Shown one piece after another: positions 1 to 8,226 of a stretch of DNA of 64,000 nucleotides. Position 1 is the first letter of the stretch; each line of letters begins with the position of its first letter. The DNA is from Hymenobacter sediminicola (GTDB lineage Bacteria > Bacteroidota > Bacteroidia > Cytophagales > Hymenobacteraceae), in assembly GCF_014250515.1 (NCBI RefSeq), contig NZ_CP060202.1, positions 1,051,001 to 1,115,000 on the forward strand. The letters are read 5' to 3'. The notes beneath the pieces were generated by a model, which searched no databases, was not told where the DNA came from, and saw only the letters and a list, made by a program, of their open reading frames with translations. Both the position numbers and the translations under genes were made by a program.

Positions 1-3000
1 GGTTGCCACTGGTGGCGTTGGCATCCACGTCGTACACCAGGAAAAAGTAGTTCGTGCCGGTGGACAGCTGCTGATTGCCCGTGATGGTGAAAGGGCCGCT
101 GGGGCTGTTCAAGGTGCTGCCAAACTGGGTGGTGGCGGCGAAGGTGCCGCTCGTACCGGTGTAGTACACCCGGGCCGCGTCGATGTCCACACTTGGGGCG
201 CTGCTGCCGGGGGTGTCGAATGAGAACGAGGTGGCACTCAACGGGGCGTCGGGGCCGCCGTCGATAACTATTGCCACACGCAGAATCTCCTGATTGGTAC
301 TGCCTGCCGGCACGCGGCTGATGTTAGGCTGATCGGCTGTGCCGCTGGTGTAGGTGGCCGGAACCTGCACTGTGAAGGTGTTGGTGGGGCTGGGGGCACT
401 CACCTGCTGGCCGGGGAGCTGGGCCGTGGCGTACACCGTGTGCGTACCTCTGGTCAGGGGCGTGCCGGAGAAGGTCCGGATCCAGGTGCCGCCCGAGTTG
501 GGGGTGATGTCAGTGCCAACCTGGACTCCGTCTATGTACACTCGTACCGTACTGCCGACCACTGCTGAGCCAACGGACGTAGGATTGCTGTTGGTCGTGG
601 CGCCGTTGGAGGGGATGGTAACGACCGGAGCCGGCGTCACGGGCTGGTTGTACTGTACGCTAACCGAGTTGCTGGCCAGGTTGCCGGTATTGTTGGCGTC
701 GTTGGCCACACCAGCGGCCAGGCTTACCGTCACGGTCCCGTTGCCGGTGGGCGTCACGGTGAAGGTGTAGGGGCCACTGCCGCTGCCGCTGAAGCTGCTC
801 GTAGTCACCGAGCCGTTGCTGACCGTCACGTCAGTATCAGTGAAGCTGGTGCCCACGCTCTGCGAGAAACTCACCGAGAAAGGAATCGGCGACGTACTGG
901 TGGGGCTGGCCGAAGTGGTGCTGACGATAGCCGTCAGGGGCGGGGCCGTAACGCTGAACGCGGCCGAAGTGAAGTACTGGTATGTGCTGTAGGAGGTCGG
1001 CTGAATGGTGCCGATGAACACGTTGTTGGCCCCGTCGTTGAGGAATACGTTCAGCACTTGGTCACTCGGGCCGTTGTTGCTGCGCTGCCGGGTCCCGAAG
1101 GTCACTTGGTAGCTGCCCGTGGGCACGGCTAGGTTTTGCGCCACGCTGCTGTTGGGCCCCCCGTTTTGCAGGAAGGCCACTGCAGTGCCGTCAGCAGCTG
1201 TTGAGCTGAAGTTGGTGGTGCCGTTGCGCGATACGCCGGTCTGCGTACCAAGCGTCCAGGCACTAGCCACTGCGGAGGGTGCGTACAGGAAGCTGCCCGC
1301 CGCCGCCAGAACGTTGTTGCTCTCAAAGCTGCCGTTCTGCAGGCCGTTGGCTACGGTCGTGTTGGTGCCGTTCTGTACCACTTGCAGCAGGTCCACGAAG
1401 GCCGTCACGTCAGTATAGTTGCCGCTGGCTGAGCCGGCTCCCCGCACAGTGAGTAGCGGCGCGACCGGGAAGCTCTTGACGATGCTGTATGTCTCGCCGC
1501 TGGTATAGGGCACGTTAGTCACCGTAGGTGAAATACCGGTGCTGTTCTGCACGTTCAGGCGTAGCGTACCTTCGCCGGTACCGGTGCCCAGCACTACGGT
1601 GTAGGTTGTGCCTGCGCCCGAAACGCCAATGACGGACAAACCGCTCAGGGTGCCGGTCGGCGTCACGGTAAGATTTGCCGCTGAAAATCCCGTCACGCTG
1701 GCCGAGAAGACCACCTGATACTGGACGGAGGCTGTTGCTGTGGGCGAGGGGGTCAGGCGCGTCACCGAGGTGACCGTGGCGTTGGGCAGGTTGTAGGTGA
1801 TGCTGAACGACGAGGGGGCAGCGGTATTGGCGTTGCCAGCCGCGTCCTGGGCTACTGCAGCCGGTACGGTTACCGTGCTGGCCGTGCCGGGCGTGTTTGG
1901 CGTCACCGTGAAAGTGTAGGTGGTGCCGGGGCTGACGCCATTGACGACACCGCCGGTAATCGAGCCGTTGGTCACCGTTATGTCGCCAGCCACAAAGCCC
2001 GTCACGTTTTCGGAGAAGGTTACTGTGAACGGAATCGGTGAGGTCGTGGTCGTGCTGCCGGTAGCGCCGGCCGACGAGCTGATAGCCACCGTCGGAACTG
2101 TCTGGTCGATGGTGTAGACCGGGCCCGTGACGCCGGCCGGGACATTTCCGGCGTTGTCGGCCACACCCGAGCCGGAGCCTTTCAGGTTAAGGCCTAATGT
2201 GCCGTTGCCGCTCACAGTGTTCACCGTCACGTCATAGACGGTGCTGCCGGTCACGACCGTGGCACTGGCAATGGTGCCCGTGGTTCCTGTGGTGTTCAGC
2301 ACGAAGCTGCTAGCACTTACCCCAAATACACTTTCATTAAACGTTACACGGAAGACGAGCGAGGTGGCGTTGGTGGTCGTCGCCGATGGAGTCTGACGCA
2401 CTATCGTGGCTGTCGGCACCGTCGTATCGATGGTGAACGTGTTGGTATTGCTGTTGGCGCTGACCGCCGAGGTACCAATGGTAGCCGTGGCGTACACCGC
2501 CGTCGAACCATCTGGTAGGGCCGTGGGCTGGGTTAGGGTCCAGCTGCCAGAGGCGCTGGTCGTGGTGGTGCCAATGCTGGCAAAGCTGCCGCCGCTCGGC
2601 CGCACATACACAGTTACTGTGCTGTTGGCTGTGGCTGTGCCCAAGTAGGTAGGCGTATTGGCATTGGTGGTCGAGCCGTTGGGAGGGCTTACCACCACCG
2701 GCGCGTTGGGCGTGGTAGTAAAGGGTTGCACCGTTCCGTAGCCAGTGCCGGCGGTATTAATGGCGTAGGCCCGCACGTAGTAGGTGGTGCCGGGCGTCAG
2801 GCCCGTCAGGGCTTGTGAGAAAGTACCCGTACCCGAGCCAATCTGTACTTTGGTGTTGCTGGTAGTGGGCGTGGTGTTAGTGGTGCTATACACCACGCCA
2901 CGCTCCGACACCGTTGCGCCGCCGTCGGCCGTCACATTGCCGCCAAGCAAGGCGCTAGTGCCCGTGATGGTAGTAGCCGCGGCCGTCGCCACGGTGGGCG

Positions 3001-4810
3001 CTACCACCAGTGTGCCCGTCAGCTGCAGCAGGTCGAAGGCTATTTGCTCGTCGGCGACGTTGGAATAGGTTTCTATTTTGAAATCGAGCTTGGTCCCGTT
3101 TACCGAGGCTGGCAAGCCAAAGGGAAAAGAAGCCAGGGAGGGCGTCAGCGAAGGGCCGGTGGGCGTGGCCCCGATGCTGGCCACGTTCAGGTCCTGCTTC
3201 ATGTCGGCGTCGGCCGACGAGCTGCCGCGGAACTGCCCGAGCAGCACCCATGCGCCTTCGTTGCTGCGATAGTAAATCTTAATGTAATCGGACACGTCGA
3301 ACGCGCCGGCGCGGGCGCCCAGCCGCAAGTTGAAGCTCAGGTTAGCATAGCCGGCCGTGTTGATGGGCTGCGTCTGGAAGGAGCCGATGTAGAAAGGCTG
3401 CCGGAAGCTGTTATTGCCCGTCACGTTGGAGTACCAGTACCACGAGTTGCTGATGTTGCCGAACGTGGTTTGCTGTGCTGCCGGGGTGTTTTGCGTGTTC
3501 GGGTTCGTGCTGGTCCGTGTAAATGCCGCGCTGGTGCCGCTCTGGGTTTGGGTGAAGTAGGTGGAGGTGTAGCGGTTGCCTTCCCCGTCGGTGGTCAGGT
3601 CTTCCAGGTACGGCATCCCAACTAGAGCCAGCGTGGGCACTACGTTAATGGTGCGTTCTACGCCCGTGCTAGTCGCTCCGGCCGGATCGGTTACTGTGAA
3701 ACGGACTTTCCGGGCTAGTCCCAGCGGATCCAGAACATCGATATTCTGGTACCGCACGGAGCGCAGGGCGGCTTCGTAGTTTGCTTTTGAAGAGGAGCCC
3801 GAAAGGCTCAGTACTCCTGTGCCAGTGTTGTACAAGCCCGCAATACCGTTCTGGTTGGTGAATAGAAGCCGGTCTTCCGAGGTATCAAAGTTCTGGCTTA
3901 TGCTCACCTGGGCACTGATTAGGTTGGCATCGTTGCCGTCGCTTACCGTCAGGGTAGGGGCTACAACAGTAGCTGGGTCGCCCTCCGTGTATGTCAACGC
4001 CGTTGGGTCGATGGTTAATGACGGAGTCAAGTTGTTGCTTAGTACCCCCATTACCCGAATGTTGTCGAAGGCAAACTCCTCGGAGGCGCCTTGTGTCGCT
4101 ACCACAACCCGCGTTTGCATCGTCGAGCCGGTACCGTTGACGCTAAACGTAAAGTCGACCATCGGATTGGCCGTCACCACCTGCGAGCCCAATGCTACGT
4201 CGTCCGCCGATTGGTTGTTGAAGTTGCTGTCTATCCGCCAGTTACCTGCGCCTGCGCTAGCTGAGTTGTCGCCCATCAGCTGGCCTACCGTTTCCCAGGC
4301 ACCAGCACCGTTGTAGCGCACCTGCACGCGTAGCGTATCGTCCTGTTCCATCCGGTCATAGGCTCGGGTAGAACGGCCCAGCATAATGGCGAGCTTCACT
4401 TGCAGGGAGGCATAGCCCGCAATGTTTACTGGCTTCAGGGTTACTTTTCCGCCGTTCCGAACGGCCGTGCTAGGCGTGCCACCGGTTCCTTTCACTGCCT
4501 CGCCTGCCCAGTAGAAAGAGCCATCCAGCGCACCACCACTGGGCAGCACGACCGGCGCACTCGAACTGCCACTGAACCCTGGGGCATCTGTTGCAATAGT
4601 AGCATTGGAGGTGCGTCGGTAGTACGAGTCGTTGTTACCACTGGTAGCAGTAGTTAGCTGGAGCGTGTTAGCCACATCTACTTGCGAGCTGGCATCGGTA
4701 ATGAGTACCTCAAACGACTCCTTCTGGAGCTCGACGTATGTCTGTGCTTGGCCTCGCCAAGCCGATAACAGCAGCGGCAGCAGCAATAAATAGCGTAAGA
4801 GTGTTTTCAT
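1..4810 (-). CDS. Giant secreted multidomain surface protein, 3' end beyond the left edge
   Basis: An uninterrupted frame reads from an ATG at 4810 to the window edge, about 1603 codons with no stop. Residues 1-22 form a signal peptide (MKTLLRYLLLLPLLLSAW, then a GQAQT cleavage region). There follow a jelly-roll-like region, a cadherin-like stretch near residues 260-390 (TYTEGDPATVV, SISQNFD), a second beta-sandwich, a fibronectin III-like domain near 600-700, and five or more bacterial Ig-like repeats near 700-1480 (TFSENVTGF, NGATTNSNPTSV). The last visible part, from about residue 1490, resembles the beta domain of Bacteroidota BNR-type secreted proteins. Such proteins normally end in a type IX secretion sorting domain, which here would lie outside the window. 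A cell-surface adhesin or carbohydrate-binding role is inference. Several plus-strand frames at 354-3779 are shadows of this gene. Confidence 0.88.
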   Translation of the reverse strand, partial: MKTLLRYLLLLPLLLSAWRGQAQTYVELQKESFEVLITDASSQVDVANTLQLTTATSGNNDSYYRRTSNATIATDAPGFSGSSSAPVVLPSGGALDGSFYWAGEAVKGTGGTPSTAVRNGGKVTLKPVNIAGYASLQVKLAIMLGRSTRAYDRMEQDDTLRVQVRYNGAGAWETVGQLMGDNSASAGAGNWRIDSNFNNQSADDVALGSQVVTANPMVDFTFSVNGTGSTMQTRVVVATQGASEEFAFDNIRVMGVLSNNLTPSLTIDPTALTYTEGDPATVVAPTLTVSDGNDANLISAQVSISQNFDTSEDRLLFTNQNGIAGLYNTGTGVLSLSGSSSKANYEAALRSVRYQNIDVLDPLGLARKVRFTVTDPAGATSTGVERTINVVPTLALVGMPYLEDLTTDGEGNRYTSTYFTQTQSGTSAAFTRTSTNPNTQNTPAAQQTTFGNISNSWYWYSNVTGNNSFRQPFYIGSFQTQPINTAGYANLSFNLRLGARAGAFDVSDYIKIYYRSNEGAWVLLGQFRGSSSADADMKQDLNVASIGATPTGPSLTPSLASFPFGLPASVNGTKLDFKIETYSNVADEQIAFDLLQLTGTLVVAPTVATAAATTITGTSALLGGNVTADGGATVSERGVVYSTTNTTPTTSNTKVQIGSGTGTFSQALTGLTPGTTYYVRAYAINTAGTGYGTVQPFTTTPNAPVVVSPPNGSTTNANTPTYLGTATANSTVTVYVRPSGGSFASIGTTTTSASGSWTLTQPTALPDGSTAVYATATIGTSAVSANSNTNTFTIDTTVPTATIVRQTPSATTTNATSLVFRVTFNESVFGVSASSFVLNTTGTTGTIASATVVTGSTVYDVTVNTVSGNGTLGLNLKGSGSGVADNAGNVPAGVTGPVYTIDQTVPTVAISSSAGATGSTTTTSPIPFTVTFSENVTGFVAGDITVTNGSITGGVVNGVSPGTTYTFTVTPNTPGTASTVTVPAAVAQDAAGNANTAAPSSFSITYNLPNATVTSVTRLTPSPTATASVQYQVVFSASVTGFSAANLTVTPTGTLSGLSVIGVSGAGTTYTVVLGTGTGEGTLRLNVQNSTGISPTVTNVPYTSGETYSIVKSFPVAPLLTVRGAGSASGNYTDVTAFVDLLQVVQNGTNTTVANGLQNGSFESNNVLAAAGSFLYAPSAVASAWTLGTQTGVSRNGTTNFSSTAADGTAVAFLQNGGPNSSVAQNLAVPTGSYQVTFGTRQRSNNGPSDQVLNVFLNDGANNVFIGTIQPTSYSTYQYFTSAAFSVTAPPLTAIVSTTSASPTSTSPIPFSVSFSQSVGTSFTDTDVTVSNGSVTTSSFSGSGSGPYTFTVTPTGNGTVTVSLAAGVANDANNTGNLASNSVSVQYNQPVTPAPVVTIPSNGATTNSNPTSVGSAVVGSTVRVYIDGVQVGTDITPNSGGTWIRTFSGTPLTRGTHTVYATAQLPGQQVSAPSPTNTFTVQVPATYTSGTADQPNISRVPAGSTNQEILRVAIVIDGGPDAPLSATSFSFDTPGSSAPSVDIDAARVYYTGTSGTFAATTQFGSTLNSPSGPFTITGNQQLSTGTNYFFLVYDVDANATSGN

Positions 4811-4976
4811 GAGCTATGCAGATAAGGAAGTGAGATGCGCACAAAATGGCCGCGAATGACCAAGAGAAATCTGGCAAAAATGGTCGTTTATAATCAGATT
4901 GTCAGCTATATATAAAGATGACAATGCGTGAGATTCAAATCAGGATGGTGCTTGCCGAAAGGGGAGAGTGGGCGGA

Positions 4977-5918
4977 TTAGGCTAGCGGCCCAGTGAGCAG
5001 CGTACCCAATGTTTCGCCGGGCTGTAGGCCCATGCCGGCCAGCTGCCCGCCCGTGAAGTAGCCTTCTTCCAGGCAAATCATGTCGAGTTGCAGCACTTGG
5101 CCCGCGCCGCAGGCTACCAGCAGCGCCTGCCCTGGTGCCGCCAGTACCACGGTGCCGGGCGGGGCCGCCACGGTTTCGGGCCGCACGGTGGCGGCCAACA
5201 CCCGTAGCTCCTGCCCGCGCAGGGTGGCCAGAGCGCCACGGTTCCAGGGGTTGGCGGCCCGCACCAGCCGGCCAATGCTGTCGGCAGGCTCCTGCCAGTC
5301 GATGCAGAGGTCGGACAGGGCTGGGCGCGGCCAGTAACGGGCGGCGGCTTCGTCTTGCGGCTGTTCGGGCAGTGGCGTTTCGCCGCGCAGCCCGGCCAGC
5401 AGCTGCCGTGCCGCCCACACGCCGGTCAGGGCCAGTTGGGCGCGGTGCAGGCCGTGCGTATCGTGCGGCCCAATAGGTACGGGCACGGCTACCAGCACCG
5501 GCCCGGTGTCGAAGTCGGCCGCCATACGGTGAGCCGTGACGGCGCCGGCCGCCTCGCCCCGGCGTAGCTGCCAGAACGTGGGCTCCGGCCCTCGGTAGCC
5601 GGGCAGCGCTGCGAAGTGAAAGTTGATAAAGCCCTGTGGCGGAACGCCGAGTACCGCCGCCGGAATGCGCCATGGAAACGTGAGTACCAGCACTACTGTG
5701 GGCTGCAGCGCGGTCAGCCACTCAATTAGCTGCAACTCCAGGTCCGGGCGCGTCAGCTGCTGCGGAGCTAGGCCAGCTTGCGCCAAGTGCTGTCCGAGCC
5801 GCTCCGACTCGGCTGTACCCGTGGCGGGCACAGCCACGCCCGCTACAACACCCTGCGCCAACAGGTCATGGAGCAGGGGCCAGCCCAGCAGGCTGCTGAT
5901 AATAACGGCAATGCGCAT
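4977..5918 (-). CDS. Formyltransferase family protein (methionyl-tRNA formyltransferase-like)
   Basis: This 313-residue protein has the formyltransferase N-terminal fold. It shows the signature NFHFAALPGYRGPEPTFW, then AHRMAADFDTGPVL, so the family's Asn, His and Asp catalytic residues are all present. The C-terminal part resembles the Fmt OB-like domain (NRGALATLRGQELRV). The ATG at 5918 is chosen because MRIAVII begins the Rossmann strand at once; a longer frame reaches 5987 but adds unlike sequence. The family transfers a formyl group from 10-formyl-tetrahydrofolate to Met-tRNA or to an amino sugar. No def or other initiation gene lies nearby, so this may be a paralogue acting on a small molecule rather than the housekeeping Fmt. 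It stands alone between the surface protein and the collar genes. Confidence 0.8.
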   Translation of the reverse strand: MRIAVIISSLLGWPLLHDLLAQGVVAGVAVPATGTAESERLGQHLAQAGLAPQQLTRPDLELQLIEWLTALQPTVVLVLTFPWRIPAAVLGVPPQGFINFHFAALPGYRGPEPTFWQLRRGEAAGAVTAHRMAADFDTGPVLVAVPVPIGPHDTHGLHRAQLALTGVWAARQLLAGLRGETPLPEQPQDEAAARYWPRPALSDLCIDWQEPADSIGRLVRAANPWNRGALATLRGQELRVLAATVRPETVAAPPGTVVLAAPGQALLVACGAGQVLQLDMICLEEGYFTGGQLAGMGLQPGETLGTLLTGPLA

Positions 5919-6025
5919 ATGAAAGCAACGAAATGACGCGCCACTATCGGCGCGAAAGCAAAGAGCCGTCAGCCACGGACTGCCCAAGTAGGCTGCCGCA
6001 ACTGACGGTCAATAGCTGGCCACAC

Positions 6026-6565
6026 TCAAGAGCGCGACGGGAAGATGCCTTGCAAGGCAATAACGAAGTGGGTAGCCAAGTAAGGCTGGCGGTTGTCGTG
6101 GGGCTGATTGGCACCTTGCGCGTCAGTTTGGCCCTTTACGGCGTTAGCCGTGCCCAGCGTGGCGTTTTTAGGGCCAGCGGAATAGTGGTTGCTGGCGTCG
6201 CCGCCGGGGAAGTTGCCTATCGGCCCGTTTTCGTCGGCCGAAGCCCCGGCCTGCATCGTGCCCGTGATAGTGTGCCCGTGCGCCGGCATCTGGTCGGGAG
6301 TGAGGCTTACAGTTTCATTGCCGGCTTGCTGGCCCAGCACGTAGTTCTGCAGGCCTGGGCCCTGGCCAGCTCCCACCGCCACCCGTGACTGCAGATTAGG
6401 CAGGCCAAAAGTGGTGCTGCCGTTGCCGCCGTAGGTAGTGCCCAGCAAGGAGAATAGGGCTTGATACTGATTTACGGGGAGCAACTGGCCGTTGCAGAAC
6501 GCCCAGTTTTTGGGCGCGTAGCCGAAAGCAATAGAGCGAATTTCGCCGATGTATGGTTCGTCCAT
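6026..6565 (-). CDS. Phage tail-collar domain protein 1 (microcystin-dependent protein family)
   Basis: This 179-residue protein is a single tail-collar domain. It opens with YIGEIRSIAFGYAPKNWAFC, then NGQLLP, LLGTTYGGNGSTTFGLPN and the conserved MPAHGHT, and ends with the QPYLATHFVIALQGIFP tail typical of the family. There is no signal peptide. It is the third gene of a three-gene minus-strand cluster and follows its neighbour by 39 bp. In phages the domain is part of short tail fibres. Bacteroidota carry similar stand-alone proteins without phage genes, and their role is not established. I see no phage structural gene here, so a domesticated function is likelier than a prophage remnant. Confidence 0.85.
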   Translation of the reverse strand: MDEPYIGEIRSIAFGYAPKNWAFCNGQLLPVNQYQALFSLLGTTYGGNGSTTFGLPNLQSRVAVGAGQGPGLQNYVLGQQAGNETVSLTPDQMPAHGHTITGTMQAGASADENGPIGNFPGGDASNHYSAGPKNATLGTANAVKGQTDAQGANQPHDNRQPYLATHFVIALQGIFPSRS

Positions 6566-6604
6566 GAGAAGGATTCGAAGTGAAAGTGAAGAAGACGCCC
6601 TGGG

Positions 6605-7147
6605 TTATTGCTGCGGCGGATACTGGCCTTCGTAGCAGATAATGGTGGTTAGCGCCAAAACAGGCTGAATATTGGCGTGCGGCTGGCTGCCCCCGGCGGG
6701 CTGCGCCATACCGGATATGATGCCGGGTGCCAGCGTATCCGCTTCCAAAGCAGAAGTGGAGTACAGAGCGGTGTCGGCATCAGCCGGGTAATTTCCGGCG
6801 GGGCTATTGACGGCCGGGCCGCCTCCGCTGGCATTCAATGACGCCGTAAAGACGTGGTTGTGCGCAGGCATCTGCTGGGTCGTCAGAGTTACGGCTTCGG
6901 TGCCGGCCCTTTGCCCGGGCATGTAGGACGAAAGGCCGGGGCCGTTGCCAGCAGCTACGTTTACGCGGCTGCGCATATCCGGCAGCGCGAAAGTCGACTG
7001 CCCGTCGCCGCCGTACGTGGTGCCAATCAGGCTGTACAGGGCTTCGTAATCAGAAATATTGAGCACTTGCCCCTGGCATTGCAGCCAGCCAACGGGCGCG
7101 AACGGGAAGCCTACGGTGCGAATTTCGCCGAGATAAGGAGATGACAT
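6605..7147 (-). CDS. Phage tail-collar domain protein 2
   Basis: This is a 180-residue paralogue of its two neighbours: YLGEIRTVGFPFAPVGWLQC, then GQVLNI, LIGTTYGGDGQSTFALPDM, the MPAHNHVF motif and the tail QPVLALTTIICYEGQYPP. The ATG at 7147 (MSSPYLGEIR) is preferred over an upstream start at 7210, because all three paralogues start a few residues before the GEIR motif. It sits 23 bp after the upstream collar gene, so the three are probably one transcription unit. The central variable part (residues ~95-150) differs strongly between paralogues, as expected for a ligand- or assembly-specific insert. Confidence 0.85.
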   Translation of the reverse strand: MSSPYLGEIRTVGFPFAPVGWLQCQGQVLNISDYEALYSLIGTTYGGDGQSTFALPDMRSRVNVAAGNGPGLSSYMPGQRAGTEAVTLTTQQMPAHNHVFTASLNASGGGPAVNSPAGNYPADADTALYSTSALEADTLAPGIISGMAQPAGGSQPHANIQPVLALTTIICYEGQYPPQQ

Positions 7148-7170
7148 AAGGGAAGGGGTAAAGGCGACAG

Positions 7171-7716
7171 TTAAGGACGCTGGGGGAATACCCCTTGCAG
7201 GGCAATGCAATAGTTGAGCACCAGGAAAGGCATCCGGTTTTCGTGCGCTTTGCCGTTGCCGGCTGGTCCAGCTGTGCCGCTGAGCAAGTCAGCGGCCATG
7301 TTCACACCCCCGTCAAGGGCATATTGTGCTGGCTGGCCAGCCGGAGGCGTCGCGTAATATGCGTTGCTTACCTTCTGCTGATCAGCCGTACCGTTGTTAA
7401 CCGGCATGGTGCTGGGCGCCAGGGTATGAACGTGCATCGGCAGCTGGGGCAGCAGCAGCGTTTCTGTTTCGGTGCCTAGCACGGCACCCTGCGGATACGG
7501 CGAAAGGCCTTCACCCTGTCCAACACCAGCATAGGTGCGGCCGCGTAAATCAGGTAGGCCGAAGGTGTTCTGGCCGTTGCCGCCGTACGTAGTGCCCAGC
7601 AAGGAGAACAGAGCCGTATTCTGCTGAATAGGTAGAATCTGACCTTGGCAAAGTGCCCAACCGACGGGCGCAAAGTTGAGAGCCATCAGGCGAATCTCGC
7701 CGACAAAAGGATCCAT
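7171..7716 (-). CDS. Phage tail-collar domain protein 3 (first gene of the cluster)
   Basis: This 181-residue protein shares the collar framework: MDPFVGEIRLMALNFAPVGW, GQILPI, LLGTTYGGNGQNTFGLPDL, LPMHVHTL and the tail MPFLVLNYCIALQGVFPQ. Its conserved His-containing motif is PMHVHT, where the paralogues have PAHGHT and PAHNHV. It is the promoter-proximal gene, with about 500 bp of AT-richer non-coding DNA upstream. There is no secretion signal. Its function is unknown; the paralogous trio suggests a hetero-oligomeric fibre or collar-like assembly, which is inference. Confidence 0.85.
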   Translation of the reverse strand: MDPFVGEIRLMALNFAPVGWALCQGQILPIQQNTALFSLLGTTYGGNGQNTFGLPDLRGRTYAGVGQGEGLSPYPQGAVLGTETETLLLPQLPMHVHTLAPSTMPVNNGTADQQKVSNAYYATPPAGQPAQYALDGGVNMAADLLSGTAGPAGNGKAHENRMPFLVLNYCIALQGVFPQRP

Positions 7717-8226
7717 AGGCTGAAAAGAGAAAATTGGGGATGTAGAAAAGCCCTCGTGGGCAGGAATAATATTCTGGTGTATAAGCCTGAATTACAAGAT
7801 GCTACTGTGTTTGGTGTTCCGAAGTAAAACGCACTGTTGCGGTTGCGAAACACCAGCAGCTATTGGCAGTATCAGACTGTACTTTGATGAAACAAAAGGG
7901 TATAACCAGCCGAGCCGTAGCAAATTGCTATGGCAACTAGAGGCAGATATCAATAGGTGAGGATATACCAAGCCCAGTTAGAGGGGGCTGGCGTAAGGGA
8001 TAGGGGAACGGTGCCGAAATTTATTAATTTGTTCCGTATATTCTTATATTTTCTTGTAAACTTAATGTAAGTAAATCGTGCTGTCTTGCCTTTTAGCGAG
8101 ATTCAAGCCTGGAATTGGCTGTTCTGTTCGCCCTTGGCCGCATCCTTGTCAGATGAGTTACTGCGTCCTTTTAGCCGAGTGAGGCTACGTGAGATGATGC
8201 GCAACCGTGGGAGGCAATTAGCCCAG
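7717..8226. other. Intergenic stretch upstream of the collar cluster
   Basis: No convincing gene is present in about 510 bp. The part at 8020-8085 is clearly AT-richer than the surroundings and probably holds the minus-strand promoter of the collar genes, although I find no exact TAnnTTTG box. An imperfect 21-bp palindrome lies at 7914-7934 (arms GCCGTAGCAA and TTGCTATGGC) and could be an operator or a hairpin. Confidence 0.4.

Noticed and set aside
354..3779. Several plus-strand frames within the first 4 kb
   Set aside because: They are shadows of the minus-strand giant surface protein, which has a continuous frame with signal peptide and recognisable repeats.
6026..7716. Prophage remnant
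   Set aside because: Only collar-domain proteins are present; no integrase, capsid, terminase or attachment repeats are seen nearby.
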